A stretch of 64,000 nucleotides of DNA from Pantoea sp. Mb-10 (GTDB lineage: Bacteria > Pseudomonadota > Gammaproteobacteria > Enterobacterales > Enterobacteriaceae), in assembly GCF_021272205.1 (NCBI RefSeq), contig NZ_JAJSDX010000001.1:434001-498000 (forward strand), in the 5' to 3' direction. The notes under the pieces were generated by a model. That model saw only the letters and a program-made list of their open reading frames with translations. It had not been told where the DNA came from and made no database searches. Of this stretch, positions 16,747 to 26,428 are shown in pieces (position 1 is the stretch's first letter; each line of letters opens with the position of its first letter). Position numbers and translations under genes: made by a program.

Positions 16747-16958
16747 TGGCGAATTTCTCACTGGGTAAGCATCCGCATGTCGATCTGTGCGATCTGCTCA
16801 AACTGGAAGGCTGGGTTGAGAGCGGCGCGCAGGCGAAAGCGGTGATTGACGAAGGCGAGGTGCGCGTCGATGGCAAAATTGAAACGCGCAAGCGCTGCAA
16901 AATCGTCAGCGGTCAAACCGTGGAATTTGCCGGGCAGCGCATCACCGTCGTTGCCTGA
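16746..16958 (+). CDS. ybcJ: YbcJ, S4-like RNA-binding protein
   Basis: A 70-residue small RNA-binding protein nearly colinear with E. coli YbcJ (FSLGKHPHVDLCDLLKLEGW, ETRKRCKIVSGQTV). It has the S4-type alpha-L fold in which SGAQAKAVIDEGEVRVDG forms the RNA-binding helix-turn. It is coupled to folD by a TAATG overlap and followed by a terminator. The cellular target is not established; a ribosome or RNA-modification role is assumed from the fold. Confidence 0.95.
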   Translation: MANFSLGKHPHVDLCDLLKLEGWVESGAQAKAVIDEGEVRVDGKIETRKRCKIVSGQTVEFAGQRITVVA

Positions 16959-16980
16959 CCCCTAACGTCGTCCCGTTCTC

Positions 16981-17004
16981 AAGGCCTTGTAAAAGGCCTT
17001 TTTT
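16981..17004 (+). terminator. Terminator of folD-ybcJ
   Basis: AAGGCCTT, short loop, AAGGCCTT, followed by TTTT, 22 bases after the ybcJ stop. Confidence 0.9.
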
Positions 17005-17231
17005 GCGTCTTCTATACCGTCATTCTCGTTTTACTCCGCAGCGTCAACCGCTTTTCGCCCCTGTTCACGTCTCTACACTGCATCAACATCCTCCCTGCGT
17101 GCCTGCCTGGTTTATGAAAGCTGGCCGCCACGTAACTTGCCATTATCCGTCCCCGTTTCTGTACTTCGCGACGTGCTGCATCGCGCTGCGCGCTGCGTTC
17201 CTTCGCACAGCCTGTTTTAAAGGACGAAAAA

Positions 17232-20200
17232 ATGCCTCTCAATGCCATCCTATTTCCGCCAGTCAACCCACTGGCAGCCGGCACAGCGACGTCTCATCCG
17301 CAGCCGGTCAACAGCCCGATGTTAAACGCACTGACAAACGTGCGCGGCGTAGCGGACATACCGTTAAACCCCCGCTTTGAGCCGCCCTTTTCCATCGAAA
17401 AGGTGGTGACCAGCATAAAAAACACGGGTCCCAATAGCACAGATGCTTTTCTCTCCAACGCGCCCGCGCAGGCCGCGCAATCCGCAAAAAAGCGCCAAAG
17501 CTGGTCCAGCGCCTTTCTCAACATGGTCTTTCCGGGTTACGCGCAGCCCCCGGAAACCCATAACCGGGACGGCTTTCAAGCGCATCAAATCAGCCCAGAT
17601 ACCCAGCACCTGCAAGAACTCGCCGAGACTTACCGGACGCGGAGTTACGCGCCTCAACAAAAAACGGTAGTAAAGCGATCGCTCGCTAGCGATATCGCAC
17701 CGGCACGCCTTAATAGTCAAACCGCCGCGGCGCAGGTTCAGTCTGCCACAGTCGTTCACCCTGCTCCTTCTGCGCACAGCGAGCTGGAACATATCAGGAC
17801 GCGCCTCACCTCAACCACCGCGTATGTTGATCACGCTGGCGAGAGCATTATCGTCCACACGGCGATGGAAGAACTGCACGCCCTGTACGACCAATACCGA
17901 CACGATCTGCACAATCCCGCTTTTCACCGGGCCGCACACGCGCTGTTAGCGCGCTATCACCTGCTCGGCCCCGCGCTGGCGCTGGCTCAGCAGCTACAGG
18001 CTGATACCGCAGATGGCACACTTAACGTACAGCCCGTGAAACGCAGCCTGGGCGACAATGCGTTCACCCGCGCCCTTAAAGCGATCGTCTCTCCGCAAAA
18101 AAACCGGCGTTATAAGCAGAGCCAGGAAGCGTATTTCAAGGAATGGCAAAGTACGCTGACGCGCCAAGAGAGCTGGCTGAAGGATGCGAATGAAGATGTG
18201 CAACATGCGGTAAAAACCGCGCGCGATAATTTTGCCAGCGCGGATATGCGCTATAAACACGCCGTTGCCCGGGTCGCAGTGCACCAACTCGCGCCGGTTC
18301 GTGATTTTCTGACAAAGCACGGGGTGTTGACGGCGCCCCACAGCATCACGCTGCGTGCCACCGTTGAGCATTCTGTCGGCCGCCATCGGATCAGCACGGC
18401 GGAAACGGTCTCGCTGGCAAATGCCTGGTTCGCCGGCAGTATAACCGCGCTATTGAATGCCGGGGATCTCCGCATCTACGAGAACGGTGTGCTGATGCAG
18501 CCAGAGAACCAGCAGCGGCTGGTCGAGGCCTTGACCGCCTTACCACCGGTTGAAGCAGCGCAATTCTTCACCGCCCCGGATCTTTCTGCCGCCTATCATG
18601 AGCGGCTCATGGCGCGTTTCGATCAGGTTTCTCTGGAGGCGGATTTCAAAGGCGATCTCCTGCGCGACGGCCATATCAAGGGACTGGATATCATTAATGC
18701 ATTCCGGCAAGGTAGCAAAGCGATTGTCGCGCAACATGTCGCCTTTTCCATGACGACGCTCAGCGGTGAGCGCCTTGATATCCCGCTTCGTGGTTGGCTC
18801 ATTCTTGAAGAAAAAGAGGGTGGCATCGTTTTCTTTAACGCTGACGTTGACGAACAGCACTACTTTTTCAAGGATAAAAAAGCGCTGTATGAGTTTATTT
18901 CAAAGCGACAACTGCAGCATGAAGTCACCGTTGACCACAAAAATAGCCCCCCACCGCTCGCGATCTCTGCGCAACTGCACGGCAAAAATAACGTTCAATT
19001 CGACATTGCGCACTTTTTTTCACAGCTAAAAAGTAAATACGATGCCTGGGATACCTATCAGGCAAAGCTGATATATACCGATATCGACGATCGTGACTAT
19101 TACAGCGTCATGCGATCTTTTTCCAATCGGCTCTATGACTATCACATCACTGGCCTGGACCGCAGCGTTGAGGTGAAAAACGCCGCGCAAGCTGTGGTTT
19201 ATGCGAAAAAACACTGGCAGCAGGTGACGCGCGGAAAATTGCTGACGCTGAATGCTTTCACGACCCATCGCATCAAAAACGCGGATATGTTCACGCAATT
19301 CTTACGCGACAAAGATGTTTTACGTGGCAGCAAGAAATTTAACCCCGATAAATATCATGTCAGGCTATATGGCACCATGGCGACGTTTACTGAGTATGCA
19401 AAAAACGTGCGCCGTGCGCAGGGAAACAGCGTTAATTTTCCGAGAGATGCTGAAATCATCCCGGCGAAATTATTGGAATACCGTATGATTAAGAACATGA
19501 CGCCTGCGCAGCTTAATGAATTTCAAAAGAAATTGCGCAAGGCAATTAATCGCGGGATCTTACCCAATCATTTACATCCGTACTTCACCTTTATTTCTTC
19601 GTTACCTTTGACAGAAAGAAAAAAGCTCTCCAACGCTCTCGCCCTCTATTTTAGACTTAATCACCCTGATATTCGGCAAGGCCTGGATGAAGCACTGAAA
19701 TCTCTCTATGTCGGTGATGAGCACAAGACCTACTTAACGTCGTTAAAGGATAAAAATTTAGCGGAGAATAACGTATTACACGATGCCTTCATTGCGCAGG
19801 AACTGGCGGAATTGACGTATGCGGTGCGTCAACAACAAGCGGATGGCCAACTTTCTCCTGCGGAGGCCAAGCGACTCACCGCCTTGATCAATCGGTATCC
19901 TGACACATCCGGTTCCGAGGACACTCTTTCACCGTTAAGGGTCAACGGCGCCAAGATTTCAGGCATGTACCTTCTCACCTTCGCCAACCGCATGGATTCA
20001 AGCAGTAAAACCCTGGTGCGCAAGAATTATATTTTTACGCGCACTTACTTCCATGGCAGAAATTTATTTGATGAAGATACCTTTATCGATTTGCTGAAAA
20101 CCGATCCGCAAGCCAGAGATACCGTAGAGAACTGGGCGCTGATTAAAAATAAAAAACAGGCGCACGAGGGGATCGGTATCCTTAACACTGACATGTTTAA

Positions 20201-22826
20201 GCTGGGCGCAATGCCGCAGGAAAATTTTAATCTTTATGAAAACATGCTGGACGATCGCATTGAGAACACCTCATCGCTGACGTTAAGCCGCGAAGAGGTG
20301 ATAAAAGATCTGATCTTAACCGGGGTCAATATGGCGCTTTTACCAGTATGTATCGCCGGTGGCCCGGTAACGAACGCCGCGTGTTTTTTAGGCAGCACGG
20401 GCCTGGCAACCTACAACCTTATTGATGCAGCAAACGGGTTACGACAGAGTGAAGGAGAGGATGCCGCCGTCAACTTCCTCTTCAGCTTTGTGGATATTGC
20501 TACCGCAGGCATTGATATAATGGACCTCGTTAAACTCTCCAGACAAAGCACCAAAGCGTTTACCGCTATGCCGGGCGGAATGGAAAATTTGCTGCGCTTG
20601 AGCCAGCAAACTCATTTCAGCAACATGGCCGACGTGAGGGGCGCGAAAAAGAGCATTCTTCGCCAGCAGCGTTTTTTTCACGGCAACCACCTCAATCGCA
20701 ATCTTGCCGTAACCGTGGATCTCTCTACGGCAAAACCACACAAAATAGGCGAAAAACACGATGCAGTAATATGGGAAATGGGTGGAAATTATTATATTCG
20801 CGACCGGGAGTACAGCGATGAAGCCGACCTGATCTACAGAGTCAGGTTTGAACAAGGCGGAAAAAGGATTCGCTTGATCGATCCGAAACGTCCACTCGGC
20901 CCAACGGAAAAAATTGTTTGGCAAGGAAGATGGATGAAAGATCATGCAGGATTGCTAGGGGGTGATCACGTTAATTCCTTGATCAAAGAGGCCTATAGCC
21001 TTAGACGTCAAGAAATCGATGAAATGATCATCAACTTAAACAACCATACGCAATTCATCGCCGAGGGATATACGGAAGTCTTGCAGATTTTTCGGGCGCT
21101 TCAGGACAATACGCTCCCCTTACACCTAAAGCGACTGGTTGACGAACAAGCTGCGATACTCATTGCGAAAAGCATTCCCGGTTTACCTTCCTCACAAACC
21201 AGAAAGCTTCCGCGATTGCTCTCCTCCCGGCATGGCATCGATCCGCAAAGTGAGCAAACGGTACAGGCGCTGCTCGCCTATCGTAGACATACGTCAACCC
21301 ATGAGCAGCAGGAAATCGTCAAAACCCTCAGCGTCACGCTGGCGCTGTCAGAATATTATCAATTGAGCGCCCGCCAGGCACATATGCTTATGCAAGCCCT
21401 TCCCGCCGCTTTTCCACACACAGCCCCCGCGCAGCTAAAGTTGCAATTGCGGCAATTAACGCGATCGTCTGGGGCAGCGCCATTAACGTTTAAACAACAG
21501 GTCGATAAAATAAAAAATGACATTTTGATCAAGAGCTTTTTTAATTTTAACGATGCTAACCTGGCCTTTTTCAAGGCTGAGGCGGAAAAAATGCCCTTTG
21601 CGCCCCGTGCCGATGACTTGGTTAATCGCTTTCTGAATAACCAGCTTGATGCCTATCAGATGTTGATTTTCATGAAAAGCAAGCGTTTAACCGTAAAGAA
21701 CAGCCTTGCTGCAATGACGCCCGCAGAAATAAAAGGGAAGCTTGAAACCTTAGATTATACGCCTACTGCAATCGCCAGTTATAATGCAGCTGAAATCAAT
21801 GCAATAAAACGTTATTATGATTACGCGTTCTTACCCAATGAAATTAAAAATGAACAGCGTACACTGCACGAGATTTCTTGTCCGTTAAACGCAGCCGATG
21901 TTCACTTTGCTTTATACGACCCACTCACATCCACACGCGTTGGGGGCCAGAAATTACACGATATCGCCAAGCCGGCTATCGATGCGCAGTATAACCAACT
22001 CGCACATGACTATAAGCAGCAGTTGCTCAATCCACACTCCCCTTGGTACCCGCACGGGAATCATGTCATGAATCGCTATCGTAACGTGCTGACTGGCATG
22101 AACATGGAAACCTCTGATAACGCAATTAATCATATTTTTTCTATCAGTGACGGTCTTATCATTGGTGAAAGTCACGATAAAATCGTTTCAAAAAATTTTA
22201 TTTGCAACAACATACCCGCATTTAGCAACAATGGCGTTAACACCCTTTACCTTGAAGGCTTTACAGCGGAATACCTTGCCAATGACTTAGCCAAATTTAA
22301 TGAAAAAAACGTCATTTCTTTTCGACTAAAAAACGCAATAGAAGGTATTGATAACAGCAACGGCATTGATGAGCGTGAATATAATCTTGATAGAATCTTC
22401 CAGCAAGTTCGCATCCATAATATAAATAATCCAGCAAACAAAATTCGAATTATCCCTATCGATGCCGAGGTGATTAATTTTGATGTAAACAGCCGATCGT
22501 TAACCAGTGATGTCAATAGTCGGCCCGTCAATGCGGTCGACCGGTTTCAGGTACGCGTTGCCATGGGAAATTACATCATGTCTAAAGCAATTATTGAGGA
22601 TGCCCCGCAGCGTAATGGAGGCAAGTACGTCGCGCTGGTGGGCGCGGCGCATGTAAACACGCATCATTGGCAAGGCGCGCAGGCGATCGGGATGGCACCG
22701 GCGTTGGACGCCGTAGGGATGAGCTGTGAATACGTGCACGGCATGCGAAAAGAAACATTTAATGTGAATACCCAGAACACGGGTTTGGGGTATTTCGACG
22801 TGGAATTCCGTTCACCCGTAGATTAA
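17232..22826 (+). CDS. Giant toxin/effector-like protein with C-terminal TIKI/TraB-superfamily (PMT-C2-like) domain
   Basis: 1864 residues in one uninterrupted frame, start after AAAGGACG. There is no signal peptide. About residues 1-190 are Pro/Ala/Ser-rich and probably disordered; long helical regions follow. A hydrophobic stretch with two apolar segments lies at about 1027-1100 (DLILTGVNMALLPVCIAGG and NFLFSFVDIATAGIDIMDLV), and a beta-rich region at about 1130-1250. The C-terminal domain (about 1600-1864) shows G1645-E-S-H1648, L1674-E1675-G1676 and G1804-A-A-H1807. That is the GxxH...E...GxxH pattern of the TIKI/TraB/EreA superfamily, which includes a Pasteurella multocida toxin domain. 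It resembles large Pseudomonas dermonecrotic-toxin-like proteins as I remember them. No immunity, chaperone or secretion gene is adjacent. Toxin role, target and export route are inference. Confidence 0.7.
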   Translation: MPLNAILFPPVNPLAAGTATSHPQPVNSPMLNALTNVRGVADIPLNPRFEPPFSIEKVVTSIKNTGPNSTDAFLSNAPAQAAQSAKKRQSWSSAFLNMVFPGYAQPPETHNRDGFQAHQISPDTQHLQELAETYRTRSYAPQQKTVVKRSLASDIAPARLNSQTAAAQVQSATVVHPAPSAHSELEHIRTRLTSTTAYVDHAGESIIVHTAMEELHALYDQYRHDLHNPAFHRAAHALLARYHLLGPALALAQQLQADTADGTLNVQPVKRSLGDNAFTRALKAIVSPQKNRRYKQSQEAYFKEWQSTLTRQESWLKDANEDVQHAVKTARDNFASADMRYKHAVARVAVHQLAPVRDFLTKHGVLTAPHSITLRATVEHSVGRHRISTAETVSLANAWFAGSITALLNAGDLRIYENGVLMQPENQQRLVEALTALPPVEAAQFFTAPDLSAAYHERLMARFDQVSLEADFKGDLLRDGHIKGLDIINAFRQGSKAIVAQHVAFSMTTLSGERLDIPLRGWLILEEKEGGIVFFNADVDEQHYFFKDKKALYEFISKRQLQHEVTVDHKNSPPPLAISAQLHGKNNVQFDIAHFFSQLKSKYDAWDTYQAKLIYTDIDDRDYYSVMRSFSNRLYDYHITGLDRSVEVKNAAQAVVYAKKHWQQVTRGKLLTLNAFTTHRIKNADMFTQFLRDKDVLRGSKKFNPDKYHVRLYGTMATFTEYAKNVRRAQGNSVNFPRDAEIIPAKLLEYRMIKNMTPAQLNEFQKKLRKAINRGILPNHLHPYFTFISSLPLTERKKLSNALALYFRLNHPDIRQGLDEALKSLYVGDEHKTYLTSLKDKNLAENNVLHDAFIAQELAELTYAVRQQQADGQLSPAEAKRLTALINRYPDTSGSEDTLSPLRVNGAKISGMYLLTFANRMDSSSKTLVRKNYIFTRTYFHGRNLFDEDTFIDLLKTDPQARDTVENWALIKNKKQAHEGIGILNTDMFKLGAMPQENFNLYENMLDDRIENTSSLTLSREEVIKDLILTGVNMALLPVCIAGGPVTNAACFLGSTGLATYNLIDAANGLRQSEGEDAAVNFLFSFVDIATAGIDIMDLVKLSRQSTKAFTAMPGGMENLLRLSQQTHFSNMADVRGAKKSILRQQRFFHGNHLNRNLAVTVDLSTAKPHKIGEKHDAVIWEMGGNYYIRDREYSDEADLIYRVRFEQGGKRIRLIDPKRPLGPTEKIVWQGRWMKDHAGLLGGDHVNSLIKEAYSLRRQEIDEMIINLNNHTQFIAEGYTEVLQIFRALQDNTLPLHLKRLVDEQAAILIAKSIPGLPSSQTRKLPRLLSSRHGIDPQSEQTVQALLAYRRHTSTHEQQEIVKTLSVTLALSEYYQLSARQAHMLMQALPAAFPHTAPAQLKLQLRQLTRSSGAAPLTFKQQVDKIKNDILIKSFFNFNDANLAFFKAEAEKMPFAPRADDLVNRFLNNQLDAYQMLIFMKSKRLTVKNSLAAMTPAEIKGKLETLDYTPTAIASYNAAEINAIKRYYDYAFLPNEIKNEQRTLHEISCPLNAADVHFALYDPLTSTRVGGQKLHDIAKPAIDAQYNQLAHDYKQQLLNPHSPWYPHGNHVMNRYRNVLTGMNMETSDNAINHIFSISDGLIIGESHDKIVSKNFICNNIPAFSNNGVNTLYLEGFTAEYLANDLAKFNEKNVISFRLKNAIEGIDNSNGIDEREYNLDRIFQQVRIHNINNPANKIRIIPIDAEVINFDVNSRSLTSDVNSRPVNAVDRFQVRVAMGNYIMSKAIIEDAPQRNGGKYVALVGAAHVNTHHWQGAQAIGMAPALDAVGMSCEYVHGMRKETFNVNTQNTGLGYFDVEFRSPVD

Positions 22827-22942
22827 TGGGCCCGTTCAGAAAAACCAGCCCAATATGCGGTGAGTCTGTTTGGCCTGTCTCCATGACCATTCAGGCGGGG
22901 CGAACAGACATTATCCGCCCCATGATTACGCGCCGTGCTTTC

Positions 22943-22971
22943 CTCAAGACCTGCCGCGCTGGCAGGTCTTG
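22943..22971. terminator. Convergent hairpin between the giant gene and cysS
   Basis: CAAGACCTGCC and GGCAGGTCTTG pair around a five-base loop. No strong T-run on either side. Confidence 0.65.
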
Positions 22972-22982
22972 CCTGACACGGC

Positions 22983-24368
22983 TTATTTACGACGCCAGCG
23001 CGTGCCTTCCGGACCATCTTCCAGAATAATGCCCAGCGCGTTCAGCCTATCGCGCGCCACGTCCGCCTGCGCCCAGTCTTTCGCCTGACGCGCGTCGTTG
23101 CGCATTTTTATCAGCGCCTCGATCTCGGCCACCTCATCACCATTCTCCTGGGCGCCGCCCTGCAGGAACTGTTCGGGATCCTGCTGCAGAATGCCCAGCA
23201 CGTTCGCCAGCTGGCGCAGTTTCGCTGCCAGGCCATTCGCTGCGCCCTTGTCCTCTGTTTTTAGGCGATTGACATCACGCGCCATATCAAACAGCACGGA
23301 ATAGGCTTCCGGGGTATTGAAGTCATCGTCCATTGCCGCACGGAAGCGCGCCTCAAAAGCCTCGCCGCCCACTGCTTCGGCACCGGCGTCGGTATTACGC
23401 AGCGCGGTATAGAGGCGCTCGAGCGCCGCACGCGCCTGGTTCAGATTCTCTTCACCGTAGTTAAGCTGGCTGCGATAGTGCCCTGACATCAAGAAATAGC
23501 GCACGGTTTCGGCATCGTAATGCTGCAGCACGTCACGCACGGTGAAGAAATTGCCCAGCGATTTTGACATCTTCTCGCGGTCAACCATCACCATTCCTGA
23601 ATGCATCCAATAGTTGACGTAGGGGCCGTCGTGCGCGCAGGTGGACTGCGCCACTTCGTTTTCATGGTGCGGGAACATCAAGTCCGAGCCGCCGCCGTGG
23701 ATATCAAAATGGCTCCCCAGCTGCTTGCAGTTCATTGCCGAGCACTCAATGTGCCAACCCGGACGCCCCTGCCCCCACGGCGATGCCCATGAGGGTTCGT
23801 TGGCCTTGGACATTTTCCACAGCACAAAATCCATCGGGTTGCGCTTCACATCAGCCACTTCAACGCGCGCGCCCGCCTGCAGCTGCTCAAGATCCTGACG
23901 TGACAGCGCACCGTAGTCCTTGTCGCTCAGCACATCAAACATCACATCGCCGTTTTCCGCGACGTAGGCATGGCCGCGCGCAAGCAGGCGCTCAACCAGT
24001 TCGATGATTTCGCTGATGTGGCGCGTAGCGCGCGGCTCCAGATCCGGCGGCTGGATACCCAGCGCGGCAAAATCGCGGTGCATTTCGGCGATCATACGAT
24101 CGGTCAGCGCGTCGATCGTTTCGCCATTCTCGTTGGCGCGTTTGATAATTTTGTCGTCAATATCCGTGATATTACGCACGTATTTCAGCTGATAGCCTAT
24201 GTAACGCAGGTAGCGCGCGACAACGTCAAACGCGACAAACGTGCGTCCGTGACCGATATGACAAAGATCGTAAACCGTGATACCACAGACGTACATGCCG
24301 ATCTGGCCGGCGTGGATGGGTTTAAATTCCTCTTTTTGTCGAGTCAGCGTGTTATAGATCTTCAGCAT
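22983..24368 (-). CDS. cysS: CysS, cysteinyl-tRNA synthetase
   Basis: A 461-residue class I synthetase, the E. coli length. The HIGH motif appears as CHIGHGRTF and KMSKS as EKMSKSLGN. Zinc ligands are seen in the [11 protein letters not shown] region, the [11 protein letters not shown] segment and HHENEVAQ. The C-terminal DALR and anticodon-binding parts are intact. It charges tRNA-Cys in the cytoplasm. It is divergent from ppiB, as in E. coli, and convergent with the toxin-like gene. Confidence 0.98.
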   Translation of the reverse strand: MLKIYNTLTRQKEEFKPIHAGQIGMYVCGITVYDLCHIGHGRTFVAFDVVARYLRYIGYQLKYVRNITDIDDKIIKRANENGETIDALTDRMIAEMHRDFAALGIQPPDLEPRATRHISEIIELVERLLARGHAYVAENGDVMFDVLSDKDYGALSRQDLEQLQAGARVEVADVKRNPMDFVLWKMSKANEPSWASPWGQGRPGWHIECSAMNCKQLGSHFDIHGGGSDLMFPHHENEVAQSTCAHDGPYVNYWMHSGMVMVDREKMSKSLGNFFTVRDVLQHYDAETVRYFLMSGHYRSQLNYGEENLNQARAALERLYTALRNTDAGAEAVGGEAFEARFRAAMDDDFNTPEAYSVLFDMARDVNRLKTEDKGAANGLAAKLRQLANVLGILQQDPEQFLQGGAQENGDEVAEIEALIKMRNDARQAKDWAQADVARDRLNALGIILEDGPEGTRWRRK

Positions 24369-24576
24369 TGAACGATTCCGTTTTAGACGTTTGCGGGATA
24401 CGCCTTACCAGCGTAGCGGAATATTGTGCCGTATTTTTCGCTGCTGTGCATCGCTCGCTTAGCCCGCCGTGCTGACGACCCGCGTGAAATTGTGATATAA
24501 GAAGCGTCTAGAAAATGCCCCGCCTTAATTCGGGCCGGGCAATTGATACAGCTGACAACCGTACAGGATACAGAAA

Positions 24577-25071
24577 ATGGTCACTTTCCAGACGAACCAT
24601 GGCGATATCGTCATTAAAACTTTCGATGACAAAGCGCCCGCTACCGTTAAAAACTTCCTGGATTACTGCCGCGAAGGTTTCTACGACAACACCATTTTCC
24701 ACCGCGTCATCAACGGCTTTATGATTCAGGGCGGCGGTTTTGAACCGGGCATGAAGCAAAAAGCCACCAAAGAAGAGATCCGCAACGAAGCCAACAACGG
24801 CCTGAAGAACACCAAAGGTACGCTGGCAATGGCGCGCACCCAGGCGCCGCACTCGGCGACCGCACAGTTCTTTATCAACGTGGCTGACAACGACTTCCTT
24901 AACTTCCGCGACGAAAGCCTGCAGGGCTGGGGTTACTGCGTGTTTGCTGAAGTGGTTGAAGGCATGGACGTGGTGGAAAAAATTAAAGCAGTGAAAACTG
25001 GCCGCAGCGGCATGCATCAGGACGTGCCGGTTGATGACGTTGTGATCCAGAAAGTCACCGTCAGCGAGTAA
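24577..25071 (+). CDS. ppiB: PpiB, cytosolic peptidyl-prolyl cis-trans isomerase (cyclophilin B)
   Basis: A 164-residue cyclophilin without a signal peptide, speeding proline isomerisation during folding. Core motifs [15 protein letters not shown] (catalytic Arg), [18 protein letters not shown] and the substrate-pocket [16 protein letters not shown] are present. Its stop overlaps the lpxH start (TAATG), giving a two-gene operon. Confidence 0.98.
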   Translation: MVTFQTNHGDIVIKTFDDKAPATVKNFLDYCREGFYDNTIFHRVINGFMIQGGGFEPGMKQKATKEEIRNEANNGLKNTKGTLAMARTQAPHSATAQFFINVADNDFLNFRDESLQGWGYCVFAEVVEGMDVVEKIKAVKTGRSGMHQDVPVDDVVIQKVTVSE

Positions 25072-25787
25072 TGTCGCGCACGCTGTTTATTGCAGATCTG
25101 CATCTCTGCACAGAAGAACCGGCAATCACTGCCGGTTTTCTGCATTTTTTGCAGGGTGAAGCCCGGCAGTGTGATGCGCTGTATATTTTGGGCGATCTGT
25201 TTGAGGCATGGATTGGCGACGACGATCCTAATCCGCTGCATCAACAGGTGGCTGAGGCGCTCAAGGCGCTGCCGGTACCCACGTTCTTTATCCATGGCAA
25301 TCGCGATTTTCTGCTGGGTGAACGCTTCGCTGCGGCCTGCGGCATGACGCTGCTGCCTGAAGAACAGGTGTTAACCCTGTATGGCCAGCGCGTGTTGATC
25401 ATGCACGGTGATACCTTATGCACCGATGACGAAGGTTATCAGCGCTTTCGCGCCAAAGTGCATCAGCGCTGGCTGCAGCGCCTGTTCCTTGCCCTGCCGC
25501 TGCGCGTGCGAATGCGTATTGCCGCACGGATGCGCGCCGACAGTAAGCAGGCCAACCAGCATAAATCGCAGCAGATCATGGATGTTAACTCGAAGGCCGT
25601 TGAGGCCGCGATGCAACGCCAGCAGGTACGCACCCTGATTCATGGGCATACGCACCGTCCCGCTATTCATCGTATTTCTTGCCACGGTCAGCCTGCGGAA
25701 CGCGCGGTGCTGGGTGCATGGCATGACAATGGCTCCATGATCCAACTGGATGCCAGCGGCGTCACGCTCATCACGTTTCCTTTTTAA
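25071..25787 (+). CDS. lpxH: LpxH, UDP-2,3-diacylglucosamine diphosphatase
   Basis: A 238-residue calcineurin-like metallophosphoesterase that hydrolyses UDP-2,3-diacylglucosamine to lipid X in lipid A synthesis, at the inner face of the membrane. Metal-binding motifs are IADLHL (D9, H11), [29 protein letters not shown] and IHGHTHRPA. Translation is coupled to ppiB. A terminator follows five bases after the stop. Confidence 0.97.
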   Translation: MSRTLFIADLHLCTEEPAITAGFLHFLQGEARQCDALYILGDLFEAWIGDDDPNPLHQQVAEALKALPVPTFFIHGNRDFLLGERFAAACGMTLLPEEQVLTLYGQRVLIMHGDTLCTDDEGYQRFRAKVHQRWLQRLFLALPLRVRMRIAARMRADSKQANQHKSQQIMDVNSKAVEAAMQRQQVRTLIHGHTHRPAIHRISCHGQPAERAVLGAWHDNGSMIQLDASGVTLITFPF

Positions 25788-25791
25788 AACC

Positions 25792-25813
25792 CCGGGCATA
25801 ACGGCCCGTTTTC
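25792..25813 (+). terminator. Terminator of ppiB-lpxH
   Basis: CGGGC/GCCCG stem with a short loop and TTTT, just after the lpxH stop. Confidence 0.75.
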
Positions 25814-25818
25814 CGCCT

Positions 25819-25834
25819 ACGCAACCGTTTTCCT
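25819..25834. promoter_or_regulatory. PurR operator upstream of purEK
   Basis: ACGCAACCGTTTTCCT matches the PurR consensus ACGCAAACGTTTTCGT at 14 of 16 positions and lies 85 bases before purE. The E. coli purEK operator is at the same place, so purine repression is expected. Confidence 0.85.
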
Positions 25835-25918
25835 TGAGGTTATCTCGTGCTATTCTCTGTGCCCTTCTTTACCGGCCCGCTCGGCCAAGACCATCTGTAA
25901 ATCACAGGAGTTGACCGC

Positions 25919-26428
25919 ATGTCATCCACCGCCGCCCCGGCCCGTATCGCCATTGTCATGGGCTCCAAAAGTGACTGGGCAACCATGCAGTTCGCCGAGG
26001 AAATTCTCAACACTCTGGATGTGCCGTTTCACGTTGAAGTGGTCTCTGCGCACCGCACGCCCGATAAACTGTTCAGCTTTGCTGAAACCGCCGCGGATAA
26101 AGGCTTTCAGGTGATTATTGCGGGCGCGGGCGGTGCCGCCCATCTGCCGGGTATGCTGGCGGCAAAAACCCTGCTGCCGGTGCTCGGTGTGCCGGTACAG
26201 AGCGCGGCGCTGAGCGGCGTCGACAGCCTCTACTCGATTGTGCAGATGCCGCGCGGTATTCCCGTTGGCACGCTGGCGATTGGCAAAGCGGGTGCGGCAA
26301 ACGCGGCGCTGTTGGCCGCACAAATTCTGGCGATTCACGATGCGGCCCTGGCCGCACGCCTTGCAAGCTGGCGTCAAGCGCAGACGGATGAGGTGCTCAA
26401 CCACCCGGATCCACGGGAGGGCGTATGA
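25919..26428 (+). CDS. purE: PurE, N5-carboxyaminoimidazole ribonucleotide mutase
   Basis: A 169-residue purine-pathway enzyme converting N5-CAIR to CAIR. Class I PurE motifs are seen: [24 protein letters not shown] with the catalytic histidine, and [23 protein letters not shown] precedes the ATG. Its last four bases overlap the purK start (ATGA), so the two genes are coupled; they carry out consecutive steps and share a PurR operator. Confidence 0.98.
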   Translation: MSSTAAPARIAIVMGSKSDWATMQFAEEILNTLDVPFHVEVVSAHRTPDKLFSFAETAADKGFQVIIAGAGGAAHLPGMLAAKTLLPVLGVPVQSAALSGVDSLYSIVQMPRGIPVGTLAIGKAGAANAALLAAQILAIHDAALAARLASWRQAQTDEVLNHPDPREGV

